A stretch of 64,000 nt of DNA from the NCBI RefSeq assembly GCF_901000735.1, contig NC_081549.1, positions 8,171,410-8,235,409 of the forward strand, written 5' to 3'. Source of the stretch: Corylus avellana (lineage: Eukaryota; Streptophyta; Magnoliopsida; Fagales; Betulaceae). This document shows positions 48,201 through 54,200 of the stretch, in pieces (positions within the stretch are counted from its first letter, which is position 1; each line of letters begins with the position of its first letter). The translations under genes were made by a program, and so were the position numbers. The notes under the pieces were generated by a model. It was not told the origin of the DNA and made no database searches. It was given only the letters and a program-made list of their open reading frames with translations.

Positions 48201-51200
48201 TTCAATTCTGTTGTCTGACTCGGTGGGGGTCAAAAATCAAAAAAGCCATCTAGGCCAACCCACATCTTAGGTGGTGTCAAACAAGCCGACCCTGACAATG
48301 TCGCTTTTGAAGTTGGCGGTCGGTCTAGTAGCCACTGCAAAGATCTAGCGGCCATATGTTGGCGGCTAGGCATAGATCTAGTGGCCACAATGGCTGTTAG
48401 AGAGAGAGAGCTTAAGAAGGGGATACATTTAATCATTTAATTAATACTTTAACACTCTTCTCACGTGTGAGCTCAAATTTCTTTGTAATAGGTGATGCCC
48501 AACATGTGAAATATTTAATTGAATAGGGTGAATTGTGGAGTTCAAGGTTCAAGCTCATAACCTCTGGCTCTGATACCATGTTAAATCACCAATTGTCCCA
48601 AATTACACTTCATTTATGGGATGATGCTTTTCTCATAGGCTGCTATTTGATTAATTGCATGCCCGCACCCATACTTTTTAATAAATCTCCATTTGAAACT
48701 CTCTTCAACACTCCGCCTGATTACTCTTTTATGTGTTTTTGGTTGTGCATGTTGGCCTAATCTCTGCCTATACTCCTCAAATAAACTTCAATTCGTTGTG
48801 TATTTATGGGCTATAGTCAACTACACAATGGCTATAAGTGCTTACACGTTCAATCAGGACAAATTTATTCTTCTTGTGAGACTTATCCTTTTTATACTTT
48901 TAAGTGTATATTTAGCAATCTCCCCCATGTGTAAGTCCAATACTACACTTGTACACCGTTGCACTCCCTCTCGAATGAAAGCTTTATCAATCTTAGGGGT
49001 CATCTATTGGATCACTTGTGTGGGTTATGTAGGTTTTATTCTTGTCATGCACCTTTGTAACAATCAAGACTAGTAAGTCCATCGGTCCACACAGTTGTCC
49101 ACCATCTCTGCTCTAATTGCGAAGGCACCACTATCATCCACTATTTCATTACTACTACTGACTTTGATGTAATTTGTTAGGGAGATTGACATCTTAGGGA
49201 GTCTTCTAATGATTATTATTACGTGACAATAATCACTCACACTTGTAACATCTATCTAATGTGAAACTTAACATTTTCTATACTCACATGTGTAACCTAA
49301 TATTATATTATGAAAGATTTGTCTTCGTCATACCTGTGTATAAGTAGGGTGTTCATAAAAACTGAGAACTCAACCCACCCATCTGTGCCTGACCGAAATC
49401 AACCAAATTTGGTCGGTCTTCAACCAAGTCGATTCTGGGTCATTTTTGAAATTTCAACTAGGCTTGGGTCTAATGTTGGTTTTAGGAGGTCAAAAAACCA
49501 ACCTAACCTTAGTTTTAATATAATAATAAATAAAATATAAACAAATCTTGAAAAATATGAGTAATGCTACATACTACACAAACATCTCATAAATATCCCA
49601 CGAAGCTAATGTGGCAAGGTTTAGTAGGAATTGGATCAACCCTAGTTATATTTATATATAACTAGGGTTGATCCAATGGCTACGAGACCTTGCCACATCA
49701 GCTTTGTGGGACATTTGTGGGATATACTTAGAATATATATACCTTCTTAAACTTTAACCTAACCCTAAGGTCCTGAAGCCCATTTTTGCCGCTCGAAATG
49801 TTCAAAAAACCTTCTCATACACTATGCTCTCTTGCCACTATTTCTCTCATTGCCTCCACTATTCTCATGATCGTTTGTGTCCACCTTGCTCCATTGTTCT
49901 CATCATCATTTCTCTCCACCATTGCTAGTTGCCACCGTAAGTTTCTCTCAGTTTCTTTCACTTTTTCATCGTCATTTGTCACAGTTTCTCTCTATACTTT
50001 GTTCACATTTTCTCTCCAATTGACCTCACAACAAACTACTAATTGAAGCAATCGGTCTTGGGTTCGGCTTAGTTTGAACCGAGCATTTAGCTTAGTTTGG
50101 ACTGTAGTGTCAACTTCCAACCCCTCTATGGTTCGAAGGTCAACAATGCCTTCCTTTTGTACCAAAGGGGTCGTGTTACACCCATGTATAAGTTTCAACT
50201 AGTTCTATCTATTCTTATAATGCTTTTAGTGTTAAGTCCACATACTCCCCTCAAACTACCACCCGATTGATAATGTTCCCCCCTCCTCCTCCCCCCCCAA
50301 AAAAAAGAAAAGAAAGAAAAAAACTTTCAATTGGGACAATGTCTTCCCCAAAGTACCAAAAATTGTCAATGTCCCGCCAATGACAAAAATACCCTTAATA
50401 AAATAAAATTAAAAAAGTAAAACTAAATTTAAAAAAAATAAAAGGGTCTTTTTTTCTTAAAGTTTTTTTTTTTCCCAAATTTATAAGTAATTTTGTTTTA
50501 TTGAAAAACATCTAGGGTCATTTTGGTCTTTTTGTTGGCTTTAGGGGGACATTGTCCAAATTAAAAGTTTGGGGAGAGATTGTCAATTGAGTGGTAGTTT
50601 GAAGAGGGTATGCGGACTTTTTCCATGCTTTTACAACTAAATGTGGCTTAGAATGTTTAAAATGCAAAATTGTGTTGTGTTTATGGATATAGAATGTTCA
50701 AATCACATAAATTGTTGTTTCTAATTCATGGTATCTTTTTGTATTGATTATGTATGTATCATCAGGTGAGGAATGAGTTGGAGTCCTGTAGAGAAGAATG
50801 TAGGGTTCTCAAGGAAAGATTGACTTCTTCTGAGGAGAATGCAGAATTGGAGAAGAAATGGAGGTTAGTGCTTTTTTTTTTTTTTTCCTATCCTTAAGAC
50901 ATGTTTTTGTTATATCTAGATTGATTATAGTTAAATTCGTTCAGACACTAATGCTATAATATAGTTTTTTTAATTAGAGGAGAAATACAAGACAGTTAGT
51001 AAGGGGTAATGTCATAACTCAAGAAAGTGTGAGTTGCATCTGGACTATTCCTCAAAATGATTGGTCAAAGTTACAATTCTAGTTCCATGGAATCACTAAT
51101 AAAGCTAGTTTGTCCTATACAACTAATGTGACACTTAGCACATGTCCATACATCTCCTTTACAATCAACCCACCAAATACTAGACTTATTACATCTTCAC

Positions 51201-54200
51201 AATTTGGGTATCACAAGCTCCTCTCAAATGCGTAACACCTTCTTTAAGGTGTATTCTAGTATCACATAGCATTGTTACGGTTGACAATGATACTATTTAT
51301 CATGACTCATACAAACGACAAGAGGGCAAAGTCCTCTTACACAAAGAGTATACAAGAGAGCTGAACACCCTAGAGACTTCTACAATCTAAAAAATTAATC
51401 AAATCTACCAGATTCATTGAGTCAAAATTAAGAACATGTACAACAACCCAATCCAAAAGAGATCTAAAAAAAGAGGATTTTTTAGAAAGCATTTTTTGGA
51501 CTCGCATTTCTCAAGGAGGCGTCGATTTCTTTCTTCCCAAATGCTCCACATTAAGAATTTGGAAAGTTAGGGCAATTTGGAAAGAATTTTGAACTCGCAT
51601 TTCTCAAGGAGGCGTCGCCACCGCTAGAGGAGAGAGAGAGAGTGAGAGAGCACACACACCTATATTAAGACTCACAATTATCCCTAACCATTTCTAATAT
51701 TCTTCCAAATAGTCATCCTGTACGGTCCCCGTTCTACCTCTGAACACTAACCCCGTATCTGGATCAATCACCTATCTCCATAAAGAATTTTCCTCTTGCC
51801 TAAATCTCCATAGCCATTTACCAAGGAGAGCTTTGTTGATCAACATGAGATTTTTTATACCCAACTCTAAGGACTAGGGAGCAAACAATCTTCCAATTCA
51901 CCAGGTGCATTTTAGGCTCTCCACCTGGACCATCCCAAAGAAAATGTCTTTGAAGGCACTCCAATCTCCTAGCTATGCACGCTGGAAAAGGGTAGAGGGA
52001 TAAGAAGTATGTAGGAAGACTGTAAAGCGTACTCTTAATGAGATTAAGATGCCCTCCCTTAGATAAGTAGATATTCCAATTGGCCAAACTTTTTTTTCCA
52101 TTTTCTTGACTACCCCGTCCCAAATGATTTTTGATTTAAAAGGACCACTTAGAGGGAGACCCAAGTATTTCAGATGAAGAAAAGAGATGCTACAATTGAG
52201 AGTACTAGCCATCTCTTCTTTATGTGGAACTTCCGCTAAGGCGACTAACTCAGACTTTTGGAGATTGACCTTCAATCCCGAAATGACCTCAAAACACAGG
52301 GAAAGTGACCCAAATTATGAATTTGATCACTGACTGCATTACACATATTAAGTGTATCATCTACAAATAGAAGATGAGATATTTCCAAAGGCGTAGCATT
52401 GAGGTTGTCTACTTGGAATCCTGATTAAAAAAAAAAAACCCCAACCATCGCTTTAGAAAATATCTTACTAAGAGCGTCCATGACTATCACGAAGAAAAGG
52501 GGCAAGAGAAGGTCCCCTTGGCAAATTATAATTGGAGTTTTTTTGGAATTACTTATAAGACTAGTTCCACCTAGTGAACAATCAATGTGGAACTTAGCAC
52601 TTGTTCATACAATGCGCATGCCCATACAATGCCTTGATAAACCACCCATGACTAGTGTGTTCCATATCTCTGCACCCAATTATGTCAACTTGTCTAGAAA
52701 ATGAGCAATGGTCAACGGTTAAAGGGTGACATTTTGTAAATATTGGTTTGTGATGATAGTCTACATGATCATTTGCCCTTACTTTCAGTTTTGGCCTAAA
52801 GGCCTTTCCACATCTTGGTCAGGTATAGATCATAGTCCAGATGCCTTTGCCTGGATGTGATACAAATGATTAGGAAACTTCTAACTGAGTTGGTTTGTCA
52901 CCTCTTGTTACAATGCTAACTAGAGGGCCAGAGAATTGGATGGAAAATGATAGATAAAGAGTATTGTCGTTTGTCTCATTCTCTAATTTCAAATTGCTCA
53001 GGTTGCTTTTCCCTAAGACTTGTTTGGAGGCTATTATACCTTTTGAGTTCATCTTTAGGCTGCAGCATCCGTGTTTGACAGACTCAACCATCAAGGTTGG
53101 GTAATTTGGATTATCTTTAATCTGTTTGGAATATGAATCTGAATTCGTGATCAATCATTTTTTGATGCATCCTGAGAAAGGTTAATTGTTAATATAGGTT
53201 TATCAATTTTCTTTTGGTTGTATCCTGCAAATCTCCTTGAACTCTTTGTTGAGGAGTTTAGTCAACTCTTCTATTATATGATAAGTACATAATACACTGT
53301 TAATAATCTTCATTTATTTCAAGGGTGTCCCTCAACTTTTTCCTGTAATTGATTCTTGTGCTGCTCCATTTCTGGTTGCTTGGGCTTTGACATCATTGTT
53401 GTATTTGACTCAATAAACCAAACCATTATGTTTCCATTTGGTATTGATGCAGCATGGAGAAGTCTTTAGAGATTGGTCAGCTGGAAAATGACATAAAAGT
53501 AGCTAATGTCAAGAGCAAACAATCTCAAGAAGTCAGTTCTTTTGCTTTATCCTCTGGTTCATATTTATGGTTGAAAGACGAACTAGCTGGTATTCATAGC
53601 TTAACTTTGTTTTTTCTCCTTAAGATGTTGAAGTCGAATTTGGAGATGCTCTCTGAAGAACACAATCATGCTTGCGACGATGTGCAAATGCTTAAGGAGC
53701 TTAATTTTCTCAAAAAAGAACGAGAAGAATTATTGATTCGCATTAGAGAGTTGGATACAAGATCAGAACTTTCAAATGACTTCCAGGTTTCATCCAAATG
53801 CATTTTTTGCAGAAGAAAATTATATCTAAAATGAGTAGATAACAATTATCCCTTGCAACTAAGAAACTATTATCAGTTTGTGAGAATTTGTGGATATTTA
53901 ATGGATTGATACCTATACTTCTTTGGCAGAATCTTAAAGACCAACTTCTTTCTATGACAAAGGAAAGGGATAAATTGATGATTCAGATAGGAGAGCAGCA
54001 GAACCATGTTGTTGAAGTGGAATTCGTCAAAAAGCATTGCAATGACATGGTAGGTTGTTCAAAATTTTTCTTCTTATTTGTAGTCTGTCTGGGAATAATC
54101 TTATATTATGATGGGTATAGCACCAGTTATCGGAGGCAAAAATCCAAATGGAGGAACTGACTAGGAAAATTTCCAGCATGGAAGTCAAGATGCACAATGT

